Assembly: GCA_036394195.1 (NCBI GenBank)
Contig: DASWFO010000060.1
Span: forward strand, 1 to 64,000
Reading direction: 5' to 3'
From: DATJPD01 sp036394195
GTDB lineage: Bacteria; Pseudomonadota; Alphaproteobacteria; CACIAM-22H2
Length of the DNA: 64,000 nucleotides
Part shown: positions 9,486 to 18,336 of the stretch, piece after piece
Layout: the number at the start of each line of letters is the position of its first letter
How positions within the stretch are numbered: the first letter of the stretch is position 1
Made by a program: the position numbers and the translations under genes
Notes under the pieces: generated by a model
What the model saw: the letters and a program-made list of their open reading frames with translations, nothing else
Databases searched by the model: none
Told to the model about the DNA's origin: nothing

Positions 9486-10640
9486 TCAGGTCTTCGTCGG
9501 CGCAGTCTTGCGGCCGAAGTAGTGGTTGTAGGCCATGCGCCGGGGCACGTTGTTGTCCATGTCCCACGCCACCGCGCGCTCGGCGAACTTCTTCTGCGAC
9601 TCAAGGATTTCCTTGAACAGCGGAATTTCGCCGGATTTCTTCGCGACGACCTGATCGTATACCTCGATCGTTTTCTGCAGGACTGAGTCCGGCGTCCTGT
9701 AGAACCGGACCTTCTCCTTCGTCTTGAGCTCGACATAGTCCTGCGAATAGCGATCGATCGCCTTCCAGGTGAGGTCCTGCGACGCGGCTTCGACCGCATT
9801 GGAGATGATCGCCCGCATATTGGGCGGCAACGAGTTGAACTTGGTCTTGTTGAACGTGATCTCGAACTGCTCGGCGTTCTGGTGGAAGCTCTGCAGCATG
9901 CAGACCTTCGAGACGTCCGGGAAGCCCAGCACGCGGTCCGACGTCATGTTGTTGAACTCGGCCGCATCGAGCAGCCCGCGGTCCATGGCCGGCACGATTT
10001 CGCCGCCCGGCAGCGCGTTGACGGCGGCCCCCATCGCGGTGAAGACGTCGATCGAAATGCCGACGGTCCGGTATTTGAGCCCCTGGAAATCCTCGGCCTT
10101 GGTCACCGGCTTCTTGAACCAGCCGAGCGGCTGGGTCGCCATCGGCCCGTACGGGAACGACACGACGTCGGCGCCGATCGAACTGTAGATCTTCTCCAGC
10201 AGCTCTTTCCCGCCGCCGTATTTGTGCCACGACAAAAGCATGTTGGCGTCCATGCCGAAGGCCGGGCCGGAGCCCCACAGCGCCAGCGCCGGAGCCTTGC
10301 CGTAGTGGTACACGAGCACGCCATGGCCGCCGTCGAGCGTGCCCTTGGACACCGCGTCGAGCAGCCCGAACGCCGGAACTACCGCACCGGCCGGCAGCAC
10401 GTCGATCTTCAGATCGCCGCCGGTCATGTCGTTCACCTTCTTGGCGAAGTCCAGGGCGTACTCGTGGAAGATATCCTTCGACGGCCAGGTGCTCTGCCAG
10501 CGCATGGTCACCGGGCCGGCTTGGCCGCGGCTGACGTTGGGCGCAACCACCGCACCAGCCGCAGCCACGCCGCCGGCGGTGAGTGTCTTCAAGAACGCGC
10601 GCCGGCCTTTGGCCGCGCTTTTCCGTATCGGTCGAGTCAT
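9486..10640 (-). CDS. TRAP transporter solute-binding protein (DctP family), Tat-exported
   Basis: A 384-aa periplasmic binding protein. The N-terminus has a twin-arginine signal (GRRAFLKTLTAGG then a hydrophobic stretch ending near SRGQA), so it is exported folded. The body shows the DctP fold hallmarks, for example MRWQSTWPSKDIF, IDVLPAGAVVPA, GLKYRTVG and the FNNMTSDR region; it resembles the branch annotated for mannitol/chloroaromatic acids or 2-oxo acids. The start at 10640 has GGGGAG eight bases upstream; a 9-codon upstream extension lacks one. It is the first gene of the dctP-dctQ-dctM-hydrolase transcript. The substrate is not readable from sequence. Confidence 0.93.
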   Translation of the reverse strand: MTRPIRKSAAKGRRAFLKTLTAGGVAAAGAVVAPNVSRGQAGPVTMRWQSTWPSKDIFHEYALDFAKKVNDMTGGDLKIDVLPAGAVVPAFGLLDAVSKGTLDGGHGVLVYHYGKAPALALWGSGPAFGMDANMLLSWHKYGGGKELLEKIYSSIGADVVSFPYGPMATQPLGWFKKPVTKAEDFQGLKYRTVGISIDVFTAMGAAVNALPGGEIVPAMDRGLLDAAEFNNMTSDRVLGFPDVSKVCMLQSFHQNAEQFEITFNKTKFNSLPPNMRAIISNAVEAASQDLTWKAIDRYSQDYVELKTKEKVRFYRTPDSVLQKTIEVYDQVVAKKSGEIPLFKEILESQKKFAERAVAWDMDNNVPRRMAYNHYFGRKTAPTKT

Positions 10641-10836
10641 GGCGTTTCTCCCCTCTAGGTCGGACACTGCCGCTTGGCGACTGGTCGACTATCGCTCTTA
10701 GCGGCGATGGCCGAAGATTTTCACGTTCTTCGGTTGACGGCAAGCTTAATACTCGAAGACAACACCACCTGTTGAAAGGTTATTCCAATTTCTGCGCACT
10801 CGGTGCGTTCCGTGACTTGCGGGGGTTGGTTAATGC

Positions 10837-12492
10837 CTAATGGACGATCATCCCGGTAAAGACGTACGCCTGTAACATCACCAGCACGCCGACAAGACAG
10901 GCAAGCACGATCGAATGCCAGAAGACGAAGCGCAGGATCGTGCCCTCGTGACCGAACCAGTTCGTCGCCGTCGACGCGACGACGATCGACTGGGCATCGA
11001 TCATTTTGCCCATCACACCGCCCGATGAATTTGCGGCGCCCATGAGGATCGGCGACAGGCCAAGTTGTTCGGAGGTGATCTTCTGCAAGCCGCCGAACAG
11101 CACGTTCGACGCCGTATCCGACCCGGTGAGTGCCACGCCAAGCCAGCCGAGCAGAGTTCCAAAGAACGGATAGAGGAACCCGGCGTGCGCAAAGGCCAGG
11201 CCGAGCGTCGCGTCGATGCCGGAATACCGCGTCAGGGTGCCGATCGCCAGCATCGCCGCGATGGTGATGAGCGAGTAGCGCACCACATAGATCGTCCGGC
11301 CATAGGCCCGGATGAGGCCCATCGGCGAGAAGCCCATCACAAAGCCGGATATGATCGCCGCGATCAGCATGCCGGTGCCGGTGAACGAGAGATAGGTGAA
11401 GGCGAACACCGCGCCCTCGGGCGTGGGTTTCGCAACCACGGGCGGCACTTTGTTGATCAGGTTGTGAAGTCCCTCGACCGCGTAGTTCCAGGTGAAGATC
11501 GGGTTCACGATCGCCTTGAACCAGCCGGTTCCCCAGATCAGGAGAATGACGCAGACGATGATCCAGGGCGTCAGGGATGCCCACACCTGCGCCCGCGTCG
11601 GTTTGATCGTCGAGGGAGCGCGCTTGGGCATCGTCGCGGCCGAGTCATCTCGGGTGCGAAGGGCCGGCGAGAGCCACAGCTGTTTCGGCTGCCAGATCTT
11701 CATAAAGCCGATCAGGCAGGCCATGGAGATCAGCGACGCGCCGATGTCGACGATCCACGGATTGACGTAGTTCGAAATCACGAATTGCGGAATCGCGAAG
11801 CTCACGCCGCAGACGAGGATTGCCGGCCAGATCTCGATCATGCCGCGCCACCCGGCAAAGGCCCAGATCAGCCAGAACGGCACGATGAACGAGAAGAACG
11901 GCAGCTGCCGGCCGACCATCGCGCCCAGAAGATAGGGATCGAGGCCGGTGACAGAGGCGAGGCCGGCGATCGGGGTGCCGAGCGCGCCATAGGCGACAGG
12001 TGCCGTGTTCGCGATCAACGACAGCCCCGAGGCTGCGAGCGGCGAAAAGCCGAGACCGATCAGAATGGCGCCGGTGACGGCGACGGGCGTCCCGAATCCT
12101 GAGGCGCCTTCGAAGAACGCCCCGAATGAAAACGCGATCAGGAGCAGCTGCAGCCGCCGGTCGGCTGTGACGCCGCCGATCGTCTGCTGCAGGATCTCAA
12201 ACGTGCCCTTCTCGACCGTCAACCGGTAGAGAAAGATGACGTTGAGCACGATCCAACCGATCGGAAACAGGCCGGTGACCAAGCCGAGGATGCTGGCGCG
12301 AATGGCCAAATCCGTCGGCATCGTGAACACCGCGACGGCGATCACGATCGCGACGATCAGCGCCACCACGGCCGCGACATGGGCTTTGACCTTGCCCGAC
12401 GCGATGAGGATCAGCAGCGTCGCGACCGGGATGGCCGCGATCACTGTCGACAGCGCTTCATTGGCGAATGGGTTGTAGACTTGGTTCCACAT
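10837..12492 (-). CDS. lldP: L-lactate permease family transporter
   Basis: A 551-aa protein with about 13 membrane segments, the usual size of the LctP family. Recognisable stretches are FGAFFEGASGFGTPVAV, NTAPVAYGALGTPI, GVALTGSDTASNVLFG and NSSGGVMGKMIDAQSI. The family brings lactate and related 2-hydroxy acids such as glycolate into the cell with protons. Start ATG at 12492 is preceded by GAGGAAACC. It is transcribed divergently from the 2-oxoacid oxidoreductase genes, which suggests a shared control region and a link between hydroxy-acid uptake and 2-oxoacid oxidation. Confidence 0.95.
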   Translation of the reverse strand: MWNQVYNPFANEALSTVIAAIPVATLLILIASGKVKAHVAAVVALIVAIVIAVAVFTMPTDLAIRASILGLVTGLFPIGWIVLNVIFLYRLTVEKGTFEILQQTIGGVTADRRLQLLLIAFSFGAFFEGASGFGTPVAVTGAILIGLGFSPLAASGLSLIANTAPVAYGALGTPIAGLASVTGLDPYLLGAMVGRQLPFFSFIVPFWLIWAFAGWRGMIEIWPAILVCGVSFAIPQFVISNYVNPWIVDIGASLISMACLIGFMKIWQPKQLWLSPALRTRDDSAATMPKRAPSTIKPTRAQVWASLTPWIIVCVILLIWGTGWFKAIVNPIFTWNYAVEGLHNLINKVPPVVAKPTPEGAVFAFTYLSFTGTGMLIAAIISGFVMGFSPMGLIRAYGRTIYVVRYSLITIAAMLAIGTLTRYSGIDATLGLAFAHAGFLYPFFGTLLGWLGVALTGSDTASNVLFGGLQKITSEQLGLSPILMGAANSSGGVMGKMIDAQSIVVASTATNWFGHEGTILRFVFWHSIVLACLVGVLVMLQAYVFTGMIVH

Positions 12493-12622
12493 GGTTTCCT
12501 CGTGATGCCCGTCTTTGTTGCGGCGACTCGCTGGCGCGCGGGGTCCCGCCGCAGTAGCAGGTTTTAGGACGATCAGGAAGCCGACGGCGCGGCCAGGCGC
12601 GATCGTTTGATAGTCCAACAAT

Positions 12623-12651
12623 TTGACTGCACTGGACGCTGCGCCTATTCT
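12623..12651 (+). promoter_or_regulatory. Sigma-70-like promoter of the iorA-iorB genes
   Basis: TTGACT at 12623-12628 and TATTCT at 12646-12651 are separated by exactly 17 bases, close to the consensus pair. The ATG of iorA lies 45 bases beyond the -10 element. The 203-base gap it occupies also has to hold the promoter of the divergent lactate permease gene, which I could not identify. Confidence 0.55.
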
Positions 12652-12695
12652 TTGTTTTGCCGTCCAATCAGGCCGTGGCGCAGCACGAGGACCCC

Positions 12696-14876
12696 ATGGA
12701 GCGTTCATTCAAAGCCGAAGTCGAATCCCTCCGTCTGGGCGAGGGAGAGACGTTCCACGGCGAAGGCATCCTCGCCGTCACCAAGGCGCTGCTGCAGTCC
12801 GGGGTCAGCTATGTCGGCGGCTACCAGGGCGCTCCGGTCTCCCACCTGATCGACGTGCTGGTCGATGCGAAGCCGCTGCTCGACGAGCTCGGCGTCCATC
12901 TCGAGACCTCGACCAGCGAGGCGGCGGCGGCGGCGATGCTGGGCGCCTCGATCAACTATCCGTTACGCGGCGCCGCGACGTGGAAAGCGACGGTCGGCAC
13001 CAACGTCGCCTCGGACGCCCTGTCGAACCTCGCCTCCGCCGGCGTGAAAGGCGGTGCCCTGATCGTCATCGGCGAGGATTACGGCGAAGGCGCCTCGATC
13101 ATCCAGGAGCGCAGCCACGCGTTCGCGATGAAATCGCAGATGTGGCTGCTGGATCCGCGGCCGAACCTGCCGACGATCGTCAACATGGTGGAGCGCGGGT
13201 TCGAGCTGTCCGAAGTCTCGAACACGCCGGTGATGCTGGAATTGCGCATCCGCGCCTGTCACGTCTACGGCCGCTTCAAGACGAAGGCCAACCGTCGGCC
13301 GCAATTCTCGCGGCATGACCTGATCGAACGGCCCGACTTCGATTTCAGCCGCATCTGCCTGCCGCCCGCGACCTATGCGCAGGAGAGGCACAAGGTCGAG
13401 CACCGCATGCCGGCGGCGATCCGCTATGTCGCCGAGAACCGCTTGAACGAGATGTTCCCGGGCGATGCGGGCGAGATCGGCGTCATCATGCAGGGCGGGC
13501 TGTACAACACGGTCGTCCGTGCCCTCCACCAGGTCGGGCTGGCCGACGCATTCGGCCGCTCCCGCATTCCGCTTTACGTGCTGAACGTCACCTATCCGCT
13601 GATCCCCGACGAAGTCGCGAAGTTCTGTGTCGGCAAGAAAGCGGTGCTGATGGTCGAGGAAGGCCAGCCGGACTACCTCGAGCAGGCGATCAACGTCGTG
13701 CTGCGCAAAGCCGACCTGCAGACCAGGGTGCACGGCAAGGACGTGCTGCCGATGGCCGGCGAGTACACGTCCGAGACGGTGCTGCGCGGCGTCGCGGGCT
13801 TCCTCGAGAAGGTCGCGCCGCGCAATATCGACGTTGCGCGCGCGACGTCGCGGGTGAAGACGGTCGACGAGCACAAGGCGCAGGCGCTCTCGCTGCTGGG
13901 CGGCCCGGTGCCGCCGCGGCCGCCGTCATTCTGCACCGGCTGCCCGGAGCGGCCGATCTTCAGCGCGCTCAAGATCCTCGAGCGCGACCTGGGCCCGACA
14001 CATATCTCCGCCGACATCGGCTGCCACACGTTCTCCACCTTGCCGCCGTTCAACCTTGGCAACACCGTGCTCGGTTACGGGCTTGGGCTCGCGAGTTCCG
14101 CCGGCGTCGGGCCGAGTTTCAACAAACGCGTCATCTCGATGATGGGCGACGGCGGCTTCTGGCACAACGGCCTGACCAACGGCGTCGCCTCGGCGAATTT
14201 CAACCGGAACGACGGCGTGCTCGTCGTCGTCAAGAACGGCTACAGCTCGGCGACCGGGTGGCAGTGGCTGCCGTCATCGCTGCAGAGCCGCAGCGCCGGC
14301 CCGGGCGGCATGACGATCGAAGGTGCCTTGAAAGGCGTCGGCGTCAAGTGGTTGAAGACGGTCTACACCTACGAAGTCAGCAAGGTCGTCAAAGTGCTCA
14401 AGGAGGCGATGACGACCGCCGAGCGCGGGCTCAAGGTGATCATCGCCGAGGGCGAGTGCATGCTGGCCAAGCAGCGCCGCGTGCGTGCCGAAGATGCAAA
14501 GAAGATCAAGGCGGGCAAGCGTGTGGCGATGCCGAAATTCGGCGTCGATGACCAGGTGTGCACGGGCGACCACTCGTGCATCCGCCTCTCCGGCTGCCCC
14601 TCTTTGTCGGTCAAGGAAAATCCCGACAAGCTGCGCCGCGACCCGGTCGCCACCGTGATCGAAACCTGCGTCGGCTGCGGCAATTGCGGCGAGGTCTCTC
14701 ACGCCGCGATCCTCTGCCCGAGCTTCTACAAGACCGAGGTGGTGTACAATCCGGGCGCCCTCGAGCGCGTGCTCGACGGCATCAGGCGCCGGGTCATCGC
14801 CTGGCTCGCGACGCCGGAAGCGATCCCCACCCCTGCCCTGCCCGGAGAAGCGCGCATGGCCGAGGCGGCGGAGTGA
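12696..14876 (+). CDS. iorA: Indolepyruvate ferredoxin oxidoreductase alpha subunit-like protein
   Basis: A 726-aa protein joining, in order, an N-terminal pyruvate-oxidoreductase domain (GGYQGAPVSHLID, near residue 40), a thiamine-diphosphate domain (FCTGCPERP and GDGGFWHNGLTNG, about residues 410-520), and a C-terminal ferredoxin-like part with cysteine clusters (CTGDHSC, CVGCGNCGE) able to hold iron-sulphur clusters. IorAB enzymes oxidise aryl-pyruvates or other 2-oxo acids to acyl-CoA and reduce ferredoxin. The spacing of the C-terminal cysteines departs from the textbook two CxxCxxCxxxCP motifs. ATG at 12696 follows GAGG; the frame opens 13 codons earlier without such a signal. Confidence 0.9.
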   Translation: MERSFKAEVESLRLGEGETFHGEGILAVTKALLQSGVSYVGGYQGAPVSHLIDVLVDAKPLLDELGVHLETSTSEAAAAAMLGASINYPLRGAATWKATVGTNVASDALSNLASAGVKGGALIVIGEDYGEGASIIQERSHAFAMKSQMWLLDPRPNLPTIVNMVERGFELSEVSNTPVMLELRIRACHVYGRFKTKANRRPQFSRHDLIERPDFDFSRICLPPATYAQERHKVEHRMPAAIRYVAENRLNEMFPGDAGEIGVIMQGGLYNTVVRALHQVGLADAFGRSRIPLYVLNVTYPLIPDEVAKFCVGKKAVLMVEEGQPDYLEQAINVVLRKADLQTRVHGKDVLPMAGEYTSETVLRGVAGFLEKVAPRNIDVARATSRVKTVDEHKAQALSLLGGPVPPRPPSFCTGCPERPIFSALKILERDLGPTHISADIGCHTFSTLPPFNLGNTVLGYGLGLASSAGVGPSFNKRVISMMGDGGFWHNGLTNGVASANFNRNDGVLVVVKNGYSSATGWQWLPSSLQSRSAGPGGMTIEGALKGVGVKWLKTVYTYEVSKVVKVLKEAMTTAERGLKVIIAEGECMLAKQRRVRAEDAKKIKAGKRVAMPKFGVDDQVCTGDHSCIRLSGCPSLSVKENPDKLRRDPVATVIETCVGCGNCGEVSHAAILCPSFYKTEVVYNPGALERVLDGIRRRVIAWLATPEAIPTPALPGEARMAEAAE

Positions 14877-14900
14877 GATTCAGTGACCGCCGCTCTTAAA

Positions 14901-14942
14901 AGTTTTCCCTCTCCCCCAAAAGACGGGGGGCCAGGGAAAACT
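14901..14942 (+). promoter_or_regulatory. Perfect stem-loop between iorA and iorB
   Basis: agttttccct (14901-14910) and agggaaaact (14933-14942) are perfect reverse complements, and an inner ccccc/ggggg pair can extend the stem. The hairpin fills most of the 86-base gap between the two subunit genes. There is no U-run after it, so a strong terminator is unlikely; a role in message stability, differential expression or as a REP-type element is possible. Confidence 0.6.
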
Positions 14943-14962
14943 TATTTCGAGGGCGCTGCGTA

Positions 14963-16498
14963 ATGGCTGCAACCGATCCGCGTCCAGTCACTTTGATGAT
15001 CGCCGCCATGGGCGGCGAAGGCGGCGGCGTGCTCACCGACTGGATTCTCACCGCCGCCCATGAGGCGCACCTCGTGGCGCAGAACACGGCGATTCCCGGG
15101 GTCGCCCAGCGCACTGGCGCCACGACCTATTACATGGAGATCTTTCCCGAGCGCATGCCGGACGGCGCCTCGGAGCCGGTGATGTCGATCTACCCGCAGG
15201 TCGGCGACGTCGACGTGATGGTGGCGACGGAGCTCGTCGAGGCGGGCCGGGCCTGCCAGAACGGCTATGTGACGCCCGATCGCACGACCTTGATCGCGTC
15301 CACGCACCGCGTCTATGCGATCGCCGAAAAGACGGCGATGGGCGACGGGCGGCTCGACACCACGCAAATCGAGACAGCGGTCCGCCGGATGGCCAAGCGG
15401 GCCGTCCTGTTCGACGTCGCCCGCGCGGCGCGCGACAACGGCAGCGTCATCAACGCCGTCATCCTCGGCGCCATCGCTGGCACCGGCGTGCTGCCGATCC
15501 CCGCCGAGACCTTCGAGCGCGCCATCCGCGCCGAAGGCAAATCGGTCGACGCCAATCTCCGCGGCTTCGCCTATGGGCTGAAGGCGGCCAAAGGCGACAT
15601 CGTCGAGCTCCGTCCGCGCGCCGCGAAGCCGGCGGCGGCGACACCTTCAGAGGTGCTCGCGGACTTCCGCGACCGGGTCGTCCGCGACTATCCGCAGACC
15701 GCCCGCGAGATCGTGCTGGAGGGTGCCGCCCGTTGCTTCGATTATCAGGATGCGCCCTACGCCACGCTTTATCTCGACCGTCTCGACCGCATCGCCGCCG
15801 CCGACAAGGCCGGGGACGGAACCGTCACCCGCGAGACCGGAAGGCATCTGGCGCTGTGGATGACCTACGAGGACGTGATCCGGGTCGCCCAGATCAAGAC
15901 CCGCACCGCGCGGCTCGACAAGGTGCGCGCCGGGGCCGGCGCCAAGCCCGACCAGCCGGTGATCGCCACCGAGTTCCTGAAGCCGGGCATTGACGAACTG
16001 TGCTCGATCCTGCCGCCGGTGCTGGGCGCCCGCGTGATCGCCTGGGCCGACCGCACCGGCCGGCGCGACAGGCTGCATCTCGGGCTCCATATCCGCACCA
16101 GCACGGTGTTCGGCTTTTTGATGCTGCGCCTGATGGCGGCGCTGAAGCCGTGGCGGCGCCGCGGCTACCGGTACGGCGTCGAGCAGAGCCTGATCGAGCG
16201 CTGGCTGCGGGCGGTCGAGGCGGCGGCCGGCCGCGATGCCGGTCTCGCCCGCGAGATCGCCGAATGCGCGCGGCTGATCAAGGGCTACAGCGACACGCAC
16301 CGCCGCGGCATGGGGAATTTCCAGCGCCTCATGGACACCCTGGTCGAGCCGGCGCTGGCGGCAGCCGGCGACAAGCGGCCGGATTTCTATGCCAACGCCG
16401 CGGCCGCCATCGCGACCGCCCGCAACGCGGCCCTCGCCGATCCCGAAGGTCAGGCGCTCACCCGGACCTTGGACCAACTCGCTACCGCCCGAGCGTGA
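14963..16498 (+). CDS. iorB: Indolepyruvate oxidoreductase beta subunit family protein
   Basis: A 511-aa partner of the alpha subunit. The first 200 residues are the 2-oxoacid oxidoreductase gamma-type domain (MIAAMGGEGGGVLTDWI, IPGVAQRTGATTYYMEI), and about 300 further residues form the C-terminal extension found in the long form of this family (domain of unknown function; RLHLGLHIRTS, LIKGYSDTHRRG). Archaeal IorB is only about 200 residues, so this is the long bacterial type. It follows iorA by 86 bases. Its 3' end overlaps the convergent TRAP permease gene by 17 bases. Confidence 0.9.
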   Translation: MAATDPRPVTLMIAAMGGEGGGVLTDWILTAAHEAHLVAQNTAIPGVAQRTGATTYYMEIFPERMPDGASEPVMSIYPQVGDVDVMVATELVEAGRACQNGYVTPDRTTLIASTHRVYAIAEKTAMGDGRLDTTQIETAVRRMAKRAVLFDVARAARDNGSVINAVILGAIAGTGVLPIPAETFERAIRAEGKSVDANLRGFAYGLKAAKGDIVELRPRAAKPAAATPSEVLADFRDRVVRDYPQTAREIVLEGAARCFDYQDAPYATLYLDRLDRIAAADKAGDGTVTRETGRHLALWMTYEDVIRVAQIKTRTARLDKVRAGAGAKPDQPVIATEFLKPGIDELCSILPPVLGARVIAWADRTGRRDRLHLGLHIRTSTVFGFLMLRLMAALKPWRRRGYRYGVEQSLIERWLRAVEAAAGRDAGLAREIAECARLIKGYSDTHRRGMGNFQRLMDTLVEPALAAAGDKRPDFYANAAAAIATARNAALADPEGQALTRTLDQLATARA

Positions 16499-17801
16499 CG
16501 TCCGGCAGCCAGGTTGCCAGCGGCGGGAACACGACGACGATCAGCAGGGCGAGCAGGCCGAACAGCAGATACGGCAACGCCGCCCACACGACTTCCGACA
16601 TCGGGATGTGCGGCGGGGCGACGCCCTTCATGGTGACCAGCAGCAGGCCGAACGGCGGGTGCAGGAAGCCCAGCTGCATGCAGATCAGGTACTGCACGCC
16701 GAACCACACCGGGTCGAAACCGAACTTCTGCACCAGCGGCATGAAGAAGGGCAGCGTGATCATCATCATGCTGACCTGATCGACGAACGATCCCAGGAAC
16801 AAGAGGATCAGCAGCATGCCGGCCAGCACCATCATGGGCGGCAGGTCCTGGCGCGTGACCAGCGCCACCATGCCGTTGGTGGCGCCGGAGAAGCTGAGCA
16901 CCTGGGAGAACGTCGTGGCGCCGACGATGATGAAGAGGATGATGCCGGAGACGGTCGCCGCACCTTTGAGCGACTTCAGCAGGTTCTCCCAGGTGAGCGC
17001 GTTGTAAAGCGCCGCGGCGGCGATGGTGGCGGCAGCACCCAGTGCTGCGGCTTCGGTCGGCGTCGCCCAGCCGGCGACCATGGCGCCGACGACGACGGCA
17101 AAGATGCCGACCAGCGGTACCACATAGATGAAGAACGGACGCCAACTCGCGGTGGCGGCCGCGTCGTCGGGATTGTCGGGGGCCAGCGCCGGGTTCAGCC
17201 ACGCCCGCAGAATGATGTAGCCGACGAAGATCGCGCTCAGCATCAGCCCCGGCATGATTCCGCCGATCAAAAGCTTCGAGATCGAGATCCCGGCGAGGCT
17301 GCCCAGCAGCACGGCCAGGGCCGACGGCGGGATCAGCATGTCGACGCCGCCGATGCCGATGATCGGCCCCATCGCCAGGCGCGGATGATAGCCGCGCGCC
17401 AGCATGGTCGGCAGCATGAGGCTGCCGAGCAGCGCCGTCGTCGCGATGCTCGATCCCGAGATCGCGGAGAAGATCGTGCCGGCGACGATGGCGATCACCG
17501 ACAGGCGGCCAGGTACCCGACGGATGATCAGCGCGATCGCGTCGATCGCCTTCATCGCCACGCCGGTGTGGAACAGCACCTCCCCCATCAGCATGAAGAA
17601 CGGGATCGGCGTCAGCGAGAAGCTGGTCACCGACACGACGGCGTTGCGCGCCAGCTGCGCCAGGCCGGGCTCGCCGCCGAGGAAGATGAGCGCCCCGACG
17701 ACGTTCATGGCGATGAACGCCAGCGCCACCGGCACGCCAAGCAGCATCACGACGACCACGCCGCCGAGCAGCAGCAGGCTCGCCTGCGTCCAGTCCATCA
17801 T
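16482..17801 (-). CDS. TRAP transporter large permease (DctM-like)
   Basis: A 439-aa protein of normal DctM length with about 12 hydrophobic segments. Typical stretches are LTPIPFFMLMGEVLFHTG, SGSSIATTALLGSLMLP, GGVDMLIPPSALAVLLG, GWATPTEAAALGA and LHPPFGLLLV. The ATG at 17801 overlaps the stop codon of the small permease (ATGA), giving translational coupling. This is the second complete TRAP set in the window and is closer to the dicarboxylate-type standard than the first. The gene converges on iorB with overlapping ends. Confidence 0.95.
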   Translation of the reverse strand: MMDWTQASLLLLGGVVVVMLLGVPVALAFIAMNVVGALIFLGGEPGLAQLARNAVVSVTSFSLTPIPFFMLMGEVLFHTGVAMKAIDAIALIIRRVPGRLSVIAIVAGTIFSAISGSSIATTALLGSLMLPTMLARGYHPRLAMGPIIGIGGVDMLIPPSALAVLLGSLAGISISKLLIGGIMPGLMLSAIFVGYIILRAWLNPALAPDNPDDAAATASWRPFFIYVVPLVGIFAVVVGAMVAGWATPTEAAALGAAATIAAAALYNALTWENLLKSLKGAATVSGIILFIIVGATTFSQVLSFSGATNGMVALVTRQDLPPMMVLAGMLLILLFLGSFVDQVSMMMITLPFFMPLVQKFGFDPVWFGVQYLICMQLGFLHPPFGLLLVTMKGVAPPHIPMSEVVWAALPYLLFGLLALLIVVVFPPLATWLPDVTLGR

Positions 17802-18313
17802 GACACCGAGATCGCGTCCTGGCGCTTGGTGTGCGCCCCGGTGACCAGCCGCTGGATCCGGAAGATGAACTCGATCGCAATCAGCCCGAAGAACAGCGGC
17901 AGCGGCGCCAGCAGCCACCATTCCGGGAAGACGAGGTTCTTGATCGTGATCGAGCCCAGCCGATGGCTGTCGGCCGTCATGATCCAGCCGTAGCGGACCA
18001 TGACGAGACACGCCGCCATCCCCACCAGGTCAGCGACGATCTCCAACACCCAGGCGAGGCGCGCCGGGATGATTCCGAGCAGGAGGTCGAGCCGGACGTG
18101 CTGTCCCTGCCGCAACAGCCAGGGGGCGGTCAGCAACGTCAGGGCATAGAGCGCGTATTCCGTGACCTCGTCCGCCCACGGGATCGCGTGCGGGCTGACG
18201 TTCCGGATGACCACGTCGAGGGTGATGAGGCCGACCATGGCCAGCAGCAGCAGGGCTGCAAGCAGCGCCAGGAACCCGAGCAGGCGCCCATAGGCGGCGG
18301 AAAGTCGCTCCAC
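17798..18313 (-). CDS. TRAP transporter small permease (DctQ-like)
   Basis: A 171-aa four-segment membrane protein of standard DctQ size. The segments lie at about residues 12-34, 48-64, 88-108 and 130-150, and the motif LRQGQHVRLDLLL between the second and third matches the family. It sits between the binding-protein gene (23-base gap upstream) and the large permease (4-base overlap downstream), so the three genes form one operon. Confidence 0.94.
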   Translation of the reverse strand: MERLSAAYGRLLGFLALLAALLLLAMVGLITLDVVIRNVSPHAIPWADEVTEYALYALTLLTAPWLLRQGQHVRLDLLLGIIPARLAWVLEIVADLVGMAACLVMVRYGWIMTADSHRLGSITIKNLVFPEWWLLAPLPLFFGLIAIEFIFRIQRLVTGAHTKRQDAISVS

Positions 18314-18336
18314 GTCGTCAGCGTCCGGTCGCCCGT

